Shown here piece by piece: positions 33,641-44,893 of a stretch of 64,000 nucleotides of DNA. The DNA comes from Agaricus subrufescens (lineage: Eukaryota; Basidiomycota; Agaricomycetes; Agaricales; Agaricaceae). Under the pieces are notes generated by a model, which saw only the letters and a list, made by a program, of their open reading frames with translations, did not search any database and had not been told where the DNA came from. A program made the translations under genes and the position numbers. The stretch is from contig CM057058.1 in assembly GCA_029945375.1 (NCBI GenBank), forward strand, positions 4,299,213 through 4,363,212, written 5' to 3'. The stretch's first letter is position 1. Each line of letters opens with the position of its first letter.

Positions 33641-34969
33641 TCAGGGACATACAGGGCTGAAAATAAAGACGAGGTTTGTGATGGATATGCCTATCAATAG
33701 TGTCAGAAAACGTGTGTTCAATGTTATCTGAATTGGCGCACAGCTCATGTATACATAGAACAGCAAACCTGTGCGGTTTTCATGAGCAAGAATAGATTAT
33801 CCCTTATGAAAAAATACACACCATCTTCATAGATTGTTCGGAGGAGGCGGTAATAACATCCCCACCAGACTGTTGCCGAGAACTTTAGTGGATGCAAACT
33901 TAAGTAGAGGCAGAAAAAACCTACGAGTGGATGCTCCCCGAATGAGCAGTAAACCCAAGTTAACTATATTGTTTATTTAAGTAAGACGGGATATTTCATA
34001 AGAATGTGGGCTAACCGGTATCCAAAACTGTAACAGCGATGAAAGCAACAGCCAAGTGGAAGCTTTGGAAGGTCTGAATACATCCGATTGAATGACCAAT
34101 TACGGGCATCTTTGCATCTAGGATGAATGTCAGCAGATAGTCCGTTGAGTCATTAGAAGTTGTTGCTTACGGCTCGTGTGCTTAAAGGACAATATACTGA
34201 GCACTAGTACGGCAATTGTTAACACCGTATATAACCCGAATGCAAGACAAGTGACAGATCTTCGTTGTTCCCAGAGAGCCACAGTGCGAACGGTCAAAAT
34301 CACTGCCGGTTGCAGTGCATTGCAAATTGATCAGCTTACAGAGAATGTGGAAATATAATTTCTGCTTACTCGTGGCACAGAAAATGGTAGCGGCAATTGT
34401 TACTACCAATATCTCAAGCCAAATATCTTGAAAAGCATGATAATCAACTCACGTAATATGGCATCATACAATATTGTACAAGTCGACTCTGAGAGCCTGT
34501 AGTCAAATTGATCTATGATTCGGAGCATCATAGTCGTAACACACACTGAAGGTGGGAGTGAGCCTCACAATATAATATCATGGGACAATAGGCAAGGGTC
34601 AAATAACGTGCCAGTAGGTATGACACGGTTAGTTTACTCCACTTCGCCTTCCATACTAGTTCGACTTCTAGGCCAAGAGTGGTGATCCAGTCATAGTACT
34701 AGCACATGTATGTCGTTGTCTTGAAAAATGGCTGGCAAATGGCAGGACCTACCATAACTACAAAACAAGCCACTTGCATTTTACTGTAAGTCATTTCCAT
34801 CAGCGGATCTTGCCAGCATATGACGTACAATTTATATTCTATTAGTATAAATCAATTCATATAAGTCTCGTAGGAGAAGTGAATCATCACGTACGCAGGC
34901 TATTCGGACAAACTTGAGGACTTGTTCAAGTTCTTGGATTATTGAGGGGGGAGAACCTAGATCTCCCAT
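33641..34969 (-). CDS. DUF6533 multi-helix membrane protein (partly resolved exons)
   Basis: Minus-strand fragments in order rebuild a DUF6533-type protein: MGDLGSPPSIIQELEQVL from 34969, joined (donor GTTTGT) to KMQVACFVVM, then YYDWITTLGLEVELVWKAKW and LTVSYLLARYLTLAYCPMIL, the hallmark of the domain (YDY..T...EV..VW). Further on come VILTVRTVALWEQRRS with LYTVLTIAVLVLSIL, then HSIGCIQTFQSFHLAVAFIA, RLLRTIYEDGVYFFI, and GLLFYVYMSC with NTRFLTLLIG, ending at a stop at 33641. Short introns separate these, but not every exon border in the middle (about 34340-34560) could be fixed, so a disabling lesion cannot be excluded. DUF6533 proteins are abundant in Agaricomycetes, with about seven helices and unknown function. 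Confidence 0.6.
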
Positions 34970-37238
34970 CTTCGTCAGGCCTTGTTGAGTGCTGAAAGAC
35001 AAAAGTGATGTTGACAAACGCCTTGGACGGTTTAAAAGATCTTCCAACGAGCCTCATGCACCAGTTATAAAAAAAAACAGAAGGGATGAAACATCCGGTC
35101 TCCGGGTATGGAGTCATATGGATATAAGAAGTTAGGGAGTGGGAGATTGAGTGGGCTACAGCAAATGTGTATAATCGGACGTGGATGAATGTGGACAGAT
35201 GCGGGCAAGGGTGTAGACATCGCACCCAGAGAAGGTGATTACTCACCAACATACCCGAAGATACCAGGCAGGACAAACTATGGAAGCTTTAGCACATATC
35301 AGTTACATACTTGTAATAGACATTTCAATAGAGTACATTTGGCAGGCACCAGAGGCATAATCATAGTCAGGGGAACTTGAGGCTGACAATTTGACGTAGA
35401 AGAGGGCAGACGCGGGAGGCGCAGACCAATGAGGAATTGATGCGGGCTCCACGTAGACCGGACGTAGATGGTGTGGTCTCTATCAATGACCCAATTTGAA
35501 GTCTTGACTAAACGTTTTCAATATTCGAGTTGACCTTCCCAAGAAAAGTATAGGTAAAACGTCGAATATGGCCAGCGTGCATGCCCGCACTTTTCTGCGA
35601 GCCGAGATTGAGCTATGCTTGTCTCTTTGTAAACCCTTTTCAGTAAGGCCCATTATACCCACTGGGCTTTCAGTGACATGGCGTGTCTCTTCAAAATCTT
35701 CGCTGATTAACAAGCTCGAAGCGCTAAGTTTTCATTTTGGTCAAGCGTTACTGAGTGTCGAGCCCGAGGGAGGGAGACCATTGCAGTGTCGAAGAAGCTC
35801 TAAAAAGTGTGGAATGCCTTCGTTGTGCTCCTCGGACTGGTACCCTTTATCCAAGCAAAACAGAGGATGGAATATTCGGTCTCATTGGTGATTTGATATA
35901 TCAGCGGTATGTTGAGAAAATATGATCGCCCTAGGAAGTCGATTTGGGGAGTGAGAAAGAAGCTTGGCCCGAAATCTCAGGAGGTGACTCGGAAGTGGGG
36001 CTACAGGAGGCAAGATGACTAGTTCAGAATCAGATATTGCTGATGATATGATGAGTCATGTTTGACTAGCTTGTGCCGTAGCTTAGAAGCACGCAGTGAC
36101 ATGACATGTCTAGTCGGAATTGTGGGTGCGGTTGTTTTTAATCATGCACCACCATCAAAGACCCTAAATTGTGTGACCGAAAGTCGGCTGCGCGAGATTT
36201 CTCGCCGTTTCTGAAGCCCCAGCTACCAAAGGATCAACAGTTCTTGATTTAAAATCTTCAAAAGCTTGATTAATGATCTTATAGTCTCCCGACTTGAAGA
36301 TGATGCGATCAGCAAGAATCCGTATTATTAGATAATCCTGGCATCAAGATTTCGGGTGAGCTAACCTCTAATCTCCCTCTCCTCCGTGACTCCTTTCCCC
36401 TCTCGCTTCTTGGACCTTTTTCGGGGCTCCACTCTTTTATGCCTTGCTTTTAGGACACTTGAAGCTAATTATATCTCTTACGGGTGAAAACTGTCAAGCC
36501 GGCGGTAGAGCTAAATTTTGTTTATCTCAAAAAAGCCTTTCGGCGATGGTTTGTCGGAGAATGCTATGCCGCCACATTGTCTGTCAAATGAGTGCTGACT
36601 TTCGGTGAGCGGTTGCCATAGATTTTGATGAACAAAGTTATACATATCTCAGCTTGAACATATTGATTGACTGATCGGCGAAGTCATAATTAATGAGAAA
36701 CGTCAAGTACACATGCTTCAAATTTCAAACGCCGTCTTCAGGATAACCAATATCGTCCATGCTCATTATTCTCACCGAATCCCTCGCCTTCCATGCTTGT
36801 TCTCATAAGAAGATGTTATCCCCTCAGTTCGACCGATCTGACTTGACACGCGAATTTGTTGTATATTTCATTCTTGACAGTGATCGCCCTGTTTTCAATA
36901 CGAGTCAGTGCGGTCTGGGTCTTTAATTACGTGATTTGGAAGACAGGTCATTCATTTTGGCGCCGTTTCAGCCTCTTCGTTTCCCTCTCCGCGCCGTTAA
37001 TTTGTTGGTCACCAAAACGTCTATGGCGCCCCTAATGGCTGAGCGCGCTGGGCTGCCAAATATCAATGGAGCATTTGCCTTCCAAGATCAGTGATCCCGT
37101 ACAGCGTGTAGCAGCACCCCTGAGACCAGAAGTCCAACTGGCTTTTAAGGGTACAAAATCAGCCCCCACTCTTCTCTCTCACCGCCTTGAACTTTCACTT
37201 GGCGCCGTCTGTCTCCCCTCTCGAAAAGCAAGAAGATC
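34970..37238. other. 2.3-kb intergenic region
   Basis: No gene supported on either strand. The 107-codon plus frame at 35568-35891 has no known family. The right end is the promoter of DUF3455 gene B. Confidence 0.5.
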
Positions 37239-38159
37239 ATGTTCTCAAGAGTCTTGCTAATTACCCTCGCCCTCCAATTTTCCTATGTCTTCTGTGCGCC
37301 TAATGAGCGCAGGTCATATAGTTGTTCTTTGACTGGCGAGGACGCTAGTAGCCTGATGAAACTCCCTGCTGCGTTTCCTAAACCTGTTGGTGACTTATCT
37401 TATGTTGCCGTGGCACTTGGAACACAAAATTATACCTGTTCAAGCACTGGCACCTATACGTATGTATCTCTCACTCTTTCTCTTTCTTGATATTGAAAAA
37501 AAAAAATCATGTAGAAATGTCGGAGCCGTCGCAGAGCTCTTTGATATCTCCTGTGTAACCCGCATCCCTTTCCTCTTCGACAGAATCACAGACACCGCAA
37601 TCTCGGCCTGGAAAGCAGCTCCGAAATCCGTGACCCCACAAGAAGTTATAAGTGCTTTGGGCATGTTCAACACTGGTCTCGTCTTGGGTATGAAAATCTC
37701 TCGTTGCCAAAAGAAAATAAAAACTGATTAGGAACGCCACTGGTGATGGGTTCGTTCAGGTCAACACTACTACGTCCCAAACCCAAACCCAGGATCCAAC
37801 TCCACCAACCCTAAATGGGATTTCACATCCTCTACAGGAAACTCTGACGCATATATCATCGCAGCTAAATCATTCGGTTCTGCTGCGCCCACCGGTAGCC
37901 AAGATATCGATTGGGTCTTCCTAACCAACATCGCAGCAGGAGGTGTTGGTGGAAAATTGGCGGATGGCGTTTATAGAACTGATACCAAGCTTGGTCAACC
38001 ACCTACGAGCAGCTGTACACCTGGAAGTCCCCCAATCCAGGTTAGGTATGCGAGTAAATATTGTAAGTGAATTAAACCCTCTTCTCGCAAATCCTAAAGT
38101 CGTCTGATTATCTCGTTTCTTTTGTAGGGTTGATGGGTGGTTCTATTCAGAAACATTAG
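37239..38159 (+). CDS. secreted DUF3455 protein, copy B
   Basis: Four exons (37239-37459, 37515-37687, 37760-38062, 38128-38159) give 242 residues. The first three exons are exactly as long as in copy A (221, 173, 303 nt), so this is a recent-to-moderate duplicate. Signal peptide MFSRVLLITLALQFSYVFC; then SLMKLPAAFPKPVGDLSYVA, VALGTQNYTC, GAVAELFDISCVTRIPFLFD, QHYYVPNPNPGS, FGSAAPTGSQDIDWVFL, GVYRTDTKLGQP, VRYASKYWLMGGS. Extracellular; function unknown. No defect seen. Confidence 0.9.
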
Positions 38160-38502
38160 ATTTTTTTTCTCTTTTGTTGTATTATGGCCTTAACAAACGT
38201 CGATCATTGTAAAACTTGAACAAGCTAAGTTCTCAAATTCTGTAAGTAGCTCACTATCCCAAGGATTCTTGGCCATAATCTTCGTCTTGGGGATCTGACC
38301 TTGAAGGGCCGAGAGAATCCCCCGCAGAAGAATGATAAAAGTGGTATTTTGGGTGTATAAATTTATCACAGTCATTCGTCTCAGAGCTGAGAGAGGATCA
38401 GTTCGCGGAATCAATGGAATTCTGTCCGTACACAGGAAAGGAATCATACACGTGTAATTCGAAAGGATTCTCTCGGCGTGTTTTATACGTAAAAATATCT
38501 GA
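38160..38502. other. convergent intergenic region
   Basis: Separates the 3' ends of DUF3455 copy B (+) and the histidine phosphatase (-). Nothing coding seen. Confidence 0.5.
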
Positions 38503-39771
38503 TCACACGACTACGCCATAGCCAGGGTTAGAAGGAGCAGGCAGCGAAGCGAGGTGACCATGGCTATCAAACGTCACCAGACGTACCTCAAGTGGAGGAG
38601 GAGAATTGACATCATATTCTTCTCCTCCCTCGCGTTTGTCCTTTTTTCCTGATCAGAATCACGAAAGAAAGGTGGGGGAGGGGAATCACTCGTACCTTTA
38701 CCGAAATCTCAAACCTCGACCACCCAGTATTATAATGTCCTCTATACTTCTCCAACACCTTTTTCTCCGGATCCAACCTCAACAACGCATTAACCATCTC
38801 AAACAAACACAGTCCATGACTAACGAAACCAACATGGTAATCCTCCTCTTCCTCAAGTTTACTCCTCGACGATCTCTTCCGAGTCTCAAAAACAAGAGGC
38901 AAAACAACCTCTCTAATAACCTCCCCAACCCTCCCCTCAACTTCATTCAAACTCTCCCCTTCTGGAAATTTCGCATCCCTCCCCCTAGCCTGAAAATCCG
39001 GAAAAACACCTTCTTGATACAACTCCTCTAGCGTTTTCTCCCCCTTGATCAATGGTGGATAATCGCCTGGCGTATATGGATGGCCTTCAGCGATTCCAAA
39101 TCCTATTTCACGAATTTTCGGAGTGGTGATTAGAGACGGTATTGGTGGGGTGGTTTGATGTTTAAGTATAGCCAGAGCTGTGGCCTGTGCGCGTATGAGA
39201 TCGGATGAATAGAGATGTGTAAAGTGAGTTGATGTGTCTTTGAATGATTTTCCTAGTTCATCCGCTTGCTATAATTCAATTATTTTTATTTTTTGCGTTT
39301 GCGTTTCGCTATGAATCGGGCTTACACGTTCACCAAGTTCTGTAAGTGGAGAGTCTTTCCAACCTGAATAACCAGATCTCTAGGATATATGTATATCAGA
39401 CGATCACTTTGCAATTAACACCAACAAAACATAGGAAATACAAATACCGACATTTAGATTACTTCTACTCTCCCCATGCCTGATCTACACCGAATCCGAT
39501 CGATCAGTAACCAAACAGCAAACCCCTCCAAATAAAAAATCACACTCACAAGCGTAAGCCTTACCATTATCACTACACCAAACTTTTCTAAACACAGAGT
39601 ATAGTATACAGTCAACCGCAGCAATAGTAATATCAGCAGCAGTAGCAATGAAAGCAACGAAAAAGCTCACTAATCAAAGAAAAACCACACAAAAACCCCG
39701 TTTTTCACCGTGATATATATCAATTAGTCATGAAACCAGACCTGCAACAGCATTTCCGCAGTTTTAGCCAT
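38503..39771 (-). CDS. histidine phosphatase (phosphoglycerate mutase-like)
   Basis: Five exons (39742-39771, 39452-39484, 39326-39379, 38696-39268, 38503-38640) give 275 residues. The catalytic RHGES motif is on an 11-codon exon (IRHGESRSNLN); then GYSGWKDSPLTELGERQADE, YSSDLIRAQATA, EIGFGIAEGHPYTPGDYPPL, and the second-histidine segment GFVSHGLCLFEMVNALLRL. The C-terminus carries GHYNTGWSRFEISV and PPPLEVRLVTFDSHGHL. Substrate is unknown: the family includes fructose-bisphosphatases of the TIGAR type as well as broad phosphatases, and the layout is that of small fungal PGAM-like proteins. The first exon (MAKTAEMLLQ) and its 257-bp intron are the least certain part. The last intron uses an acceptor AAAAAAG 9 nt beyond the first AG, required for phase. 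Confidence 0.8.
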
Positions 39772-41768
39772 TGGACACAACTACTATTCTATAGATCAAC
39801 CATGCGTCTCCTAACCTATAAATAAATCAATACCAAAGTGAAGAGTCATGGATCACTGCCGGGGTCATTAATCACTACATAATCACTAATCTATCTATCT
39901 ATCTATCATCACTGTTAGTCAAAAACTCCCGATCTAAATCAAATCAAATCACACAATGCTGTACTACTAGTAGTAGAACATCAACACCCTAACTTCAATC
40001 CTCATTAGAAGAACGAGGGACAAATCGATGCAAAACCCGTGGTAAAATAGCTCATTTAAGTACACAGCATCTTTTACTCCGCCTCACACGAGATTACAAG
40101 GGAAGGGAGGCTATTGACATTAATCTTAGCTTAGACTACCGACCGGCGATACAAGGCGTGACTCCATCTCCCTCTCTATATATATCAACCTCAGACTTCA
40201 TGGTGTGGCTTACTAGCGCTATTCCGTGTATCCGAAAAAAAAAAATAGCCAAGGCAAAGATTCAAATAAAAAAAAACAGCCGATATATCGCTAAAACTAA
40301 AGAGTAAACCTTCAAAGATGGTCATTTACTCCGGATACAAGGGAGATTCACGTCAGTACGAGGGGATTCTGAAATCACCTAGCTTGTCGGCGGTAACGTT
40401 ATAAACAACCTCTTCTCCCAGGCGCAACTTCATCGTGTGTGTTTGCACAACCGATCTTCAGATCCAGGGTGGTCACGAGGAAGACCCTAGGCTTTGTAGG
40501 ACCTATGTAAAAAGACATGCTGCACAAGGTATATTTTTTTTTCTTGTTTCAAGATAAATATGTAAGCTAGACAACCAAATTATAAAACCGCGATATCGAC
40601 ACCGATGAACAGAGAGACAAGACAAAATGTATGTCGGTAATAATCTAGACATACGCCTTTTCAGTCTACCAAGAGAAACAAGAGCAGGGAGGCGAGTGCA
40701 GGCAAAGAGGAAAGAGAAGTAGCGTTCTTCTAGACCAAGACGCTAAGAAATGCTATAATGAATTGCCAGAAAAGAAGGCTTGAGGCGACGAGTGGACTGC
40801 ACTCAATAGATCCGCCCAAAGTCCGAGAGATCTAGCCCGATCCTGTGCTTTATTGGAAACTTCCTCCATCGCAGTGATACACAGGGTGGTACAAGTGTTC
40901 ATATAGATGATATTAATGGGGAGATGGCATCTTGCACAAAAAGGGCGTCTCCAAAAGCAGTGCCTTTTACCAGAATTGGTTTTATATCAACTCGATATAA
41001 AGGTCACCAGACTCCGAACAAATTGGACCAAGTCGAGACACAGTTCCGACTCGGAAGAACGACTGCCGATTAAAATGAATGCGTGGCATAAGTGGGGAAA
41101 ATGGAGTGTTTGGAAGATTATGGGCTTCGGAAAACGAGGACCGCAGATGGCGCTATGCTGGTGTAAACAATTGTGGTTCCAAAAGAGGAGTTGAAGAGGA
41201 TGATGAAGGGGGTACAACACTGAATGAGACACAAAGGTGTGAAAGAGGACAATTAGACTCGTGTGTGAGAAAGAGATGCACGATGGGTTGCGGTTGCCGG
41301 CCTCCCGAGTAGGGGGAATGATGATCAACAAGCAAGATGCAAGTCAAAGAAGGCGGGGTTGGCCATATCATATGAACCACACCGGCTACATCACTGATGT
41401 GTCGGATGACTGATGATGACATGACTGATGGATGGGTGATGGGAGCCGAGGAGGAAAGAAAATCCCATCCGTGATGTTGTTCTCCTCGGTATTCACATTC
41501 GGAGACATTACTAGGCGATATTGGAATTGGAGCTAGGAAGGCTTGGATTAAGGGGACGCGGGTGACTATGACGAAGCGAGAGATGCCACTCCCACAGCTG
41601 CGCTTGCGAGGCTCTGAGAGGTTTGACAGGTGAACAATTCCGATGGAAGAGGACAACAACGGCCATCGTGAGACTAGGACGATACGAGGTACGGTAAATG
41701 ATGAAACGTTGGAGAACATTAGTGCTTTGTTTCTGATACGCCGGAGAGGAGGGGATTGATCCAGGCAA
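39772..41768. other. 2-kb gene-free region with A/C-rich left part
   Basis: No coding sequence supported. The first part is upstream of the phosphatase and the last part is probably the 3' UTR of the next minus-strand gene. The long minus frame 41153-41788 (211 codons) overlaps the end of the neighbouring CDS in another frame and resembles nothing. Confidence 0.45.
39888..39906. repeat. TATC tetranucleotide microsatellite
   Basis: Four to five uninterrupted copies of TATC in a non-coding stretch. Confidence 0.8.
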
Positions 41769-42391
41769 TCAGTAGGCCGCAGATGCAAAGATAGAGTGGG
41801 TATCTAGGGAGAGGGAGTGGTGATTATCACGGTGCTGGTGAGATTGGCGGACAAAGAAGGGAGAGTTCTGGGAGACGCGGGCAGATTGGGCAAAGAATGA
41901 GGAGGCCTGCTGTTGCTGTTGCTGTTGCTGCATCGCGGCGAGGTAGAACGGATCAGTCGAAGCAAAGACGGATGATGAATGCCCCATCGATGTGTCGGAC
42001 GGAGATACGTGCTGTGCTGCGGCGGCGGGACTGGCTTGGTGGTAGGCGTTTGCGTACTGGTATGCGGCGCTTGTGGCGGGTGGGGGGGAGGCTGGCATGA
42101 GCAGCTCCTCGACCATGCGCTCGTCCTCGTCCATGCAGTCATCGCGGGAGCGGGAGAACGAGATGCTCGCAGAGGGCGTGCGTGCGGTGGGGGTCGTGCA
42201 TGTCTGCGAGCACTGTCTCGACGGCGAGGGCTGGCCAAAGAGGGCCTGGGCGAGCTGGGACTGCGGGGGCGGGTGAGCGGGGGACGCGGGGAGCAGAGGG
42301 CACGTACGTGGAGGGCGGCGATGTCGATGGCCTCCTGGCCGATGTGGTTTGCGTTGAGGGAGGAGACGAGGTCGTCGACGGAGAGGCTCAT
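41769..42391 (-). CDS. Ser/Gln-rich protein of unknown function
   Basis: Two exons (42308-42391, 41769-42260) give 191 residues. The N-terminus MSLSVDDLVSSLNANHIGQE, AIDIAALHSQLAQALFGQ looks helical and conserved-like; the rest is low complexity: a Ser-rich stretch with SISFSRSRDDCMDEDERM, an Ala/Tyr stretch, a run of eight Gln after FYLAAM, and a His/Ser-rich end (HSLSLDTHSIFASAAY). No domain recognised. The intron (donor GTACGT, acceptor CCCGCAG) was placed because it joins the two best frames; the longer single ORFs across this GC-rich region are frame shadows. A nuclear or signalling adaptor role is possible but not shown. Confidence 0.65.
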
Positions 42392-44893
42392 GGGGAGTGT
42401 GGGGACGGGCAGAAAGCAGGCGACTAATTAATTGTCCCAGCCCTGCCCCATATATGGTCACTCCGGTCCGGCTCCTGCCACATCTCAGATCTCTCCTAGC
42501 CCCTTTCGGCCGCCGTCCCCCTAGCCTGCAGTATGTGTCCGCACCCGGCCTCTTGCGCATGGGGCACAATATGTGACGCAACGGCCCCTCGTTATCGCGT
42601 TTGCTGACGACTGAACATTCTCTCATCCCGCTAGTGGCCGACACTCTGCTGCCGGACTATCCGGACAACCGAGGCCCATGGACACAGCCTCCAGAGCCCA
42701 TGTCTACACCGTATGAGCACCGTCGACAGCCGCCAGCTGATATCATCCATCTCGAAGAAACATGTAATATCTATAATCAGCTCCAGTCCTTCTAGCGGAT
42801 AGCCATCTCACGATCTCACACAGCAACCGACGCCACACTCTGAAAGAAGTCTGCATTTCTCACTCTCACTGACCCACGAGTCTCTCTTCCCTCACTCAAT
42901 TAAATCCCGGCGGCAATCACGCTTCTCGCATCCCAATAAATCAAAGAAAGGCCTCACTAGAAACAAAGAAAACCACCGTAAAAACTCTAAAGGCTCGGTA
43001 CAGAGTTCGTTACATCACCTCCACCTATGTCATTTTGAGCAACAGCGGTTTTGGCGGCGCATTATTCGCTACGAGACTTACAACTGTTCATAAAGGCACT
43101 TGTGCTCATCTTTAACTTTCCGTGCATACATTGCTTCGGTATGCTCTTACCCTTCGCTACCGTCGAAAAGTCTCAAAATAAAACACAATGCATACTAAAC
43201 GAAGAGGGAACCAGAACGCAAATGCCTATAAATTGTTACTCCGCGTCCCAACGAGAAGGTCATTTTTGGAACAACCACGTAACTACCCCCCGAAACTTGG
43301 TTCATACTCCTTGCATCTATAGGATCGTCCTTCTCCATCACTATTTAAATCATCAACTTATCGCTCTTCAACTACCTTACTCCGGCGTTATGGATCTAGA
43401 CAGCCCAGGCGAGTCTGGGCGAAGAAGACCAATAGAAGATAGTGTGGGTTTGCTTTATCGCCTCTCCGCTACTCATTCTAAACAAATTCGACAACTAAAT
43501 CCTGCCAGGCCCACATAAGGACCACGATCAGTCAAACACAAAACCAAATCGCCAAAACAACTCGAATCTCAGAGAGACAATCTTACACACAAAAAGCACA
43601 TACTCACAATTCCATCAAGATTGTTCCTTTACCAAAAACAGCCACAAAGAATGGATTCGCGCTGCCCTCCTAAATGCGCAACACACTCCTTTAATTGTTC
43701 TTCAAACACAATAACATCCATCGGCGACATTGAAAAGCCACCCTCTGAGTCACGTCCTCAATTAAGCAACTCGGAAATGTATTGCACCACATTCCATATA
43801 CTACTTCCGGCGAGCACTACACTCCTACACACATATATATATATATCCACACATCAAAGAGAGCTGTCTGTCCAAAACACAAGAGCCATACATTTTTGGA
43901 CTCTACCTTCACCGAAGCCAAGAAAAAAAAAACAACGCATCCCACATAAGTATCACCAGTATCACGTTCCTGACCAGTAAAATTACATTACATGACTCAA
44001 ATTCCCGCCAACCACTCGGACCGGCAAACTCCACTAACCACAACCATCCGTCATTGATCACAAAAAGGCAATGCAAATCCATCCCGCCGGTACAACTGTT
44101 GATTCTTTACCGGAAACACGGCGAATCGGCGCACAGCCCTCCAGACACATAACATACCGTCAGAAATGACGATACTCCCCCATTTTGGAGCCCCCCCTAA
44201 GAGGGGGACGCCGGCACCAATACTACTATTGAATACTCAATCTCTCAGGAGGCCTTACATCAACTCCGAGCCCAAAAGAACATTCCAACACATTCCTCCC
44301 AAGAAGTTCCGCTAGCTACATACAGTATATCCATTTAACAACCACAACCATTGAACCCCATCAACCACACAAAAACCTCTTTACCCTGACACTTACCCGC
44401 AGTCCCTTCGACCCAGATTTTCGCATATCAAACACAAAAGTATAGTCAGCAAAACCCCTTCATTAAAAAAGTGTTCGCAATTCACTTTTTACCCCGCAAT
44501 CTCGGGTCCCCAATTATTCCATCACGTGTAGTCCTGGTTTAAATGTACGTACTTAGTCGGAACTCTTGGCAAACATCGACTCGTCCCTCGTCTTATCCAT
44601 TGAACCCCGCCCGGTGGAATGTCGGTACAACAGACTGTTTAAAGCAACAACCTTGAACATGTGGTGTTTCCCTACTCCATTCAATTCGGTGCGGAGTGCG
44701 GAGAGAACGAAGCGATACCGAAGACTAAGAAAAGGAGGGACTTCTCAATCCATGAAATTTAACTAATAATGATCCAGATGCTACAAATTGACATAAGACT
44801 AATGATTTTTTACGCAAAGGAAATTCAAGTCCACAAAAAAAGGAAAAGAAAAAAAAAATTAACATTTTAAAGAAGTACAATCCGCCAAACCAC
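42392..44893. other. 2.5-kb gene-free, A/C-skewed region
   Basis: No gene supported. From about 42.8 to 44.5 kb the plus strand is strikingly rich in A and C and poor in G, which keeps stop codons rare and produces chance open frames such as 43051-43518 (155 codons). Could be a long 5' leader or regulatory region of the gene ending at 42391. Confidence 0.5.

Noticed and set aside
35568..35891. 107-codon plus ORF
   Set aside because: No recognisable family and no supporting splice sites or promoter.
41390..41445. TGATGA/CTGA-rich stretch as a possible box C/D snoRNA
   Set aside because: The motifs are a local TGA-rich repeat; no terminal stem or correctly spaced C and D boxes could be drawn.
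41153..41788. 211-codon minus ORF
   Set aside because: Lies in the probable 3' UTR of the Ser/Gln-rich gene and overlaps its end in a different frame; no recognisable features.
43051..43518. 155-codon plus ORF
   Set aside because: Explained by the A/C skew that removes stop codons; no domain or splice logic.
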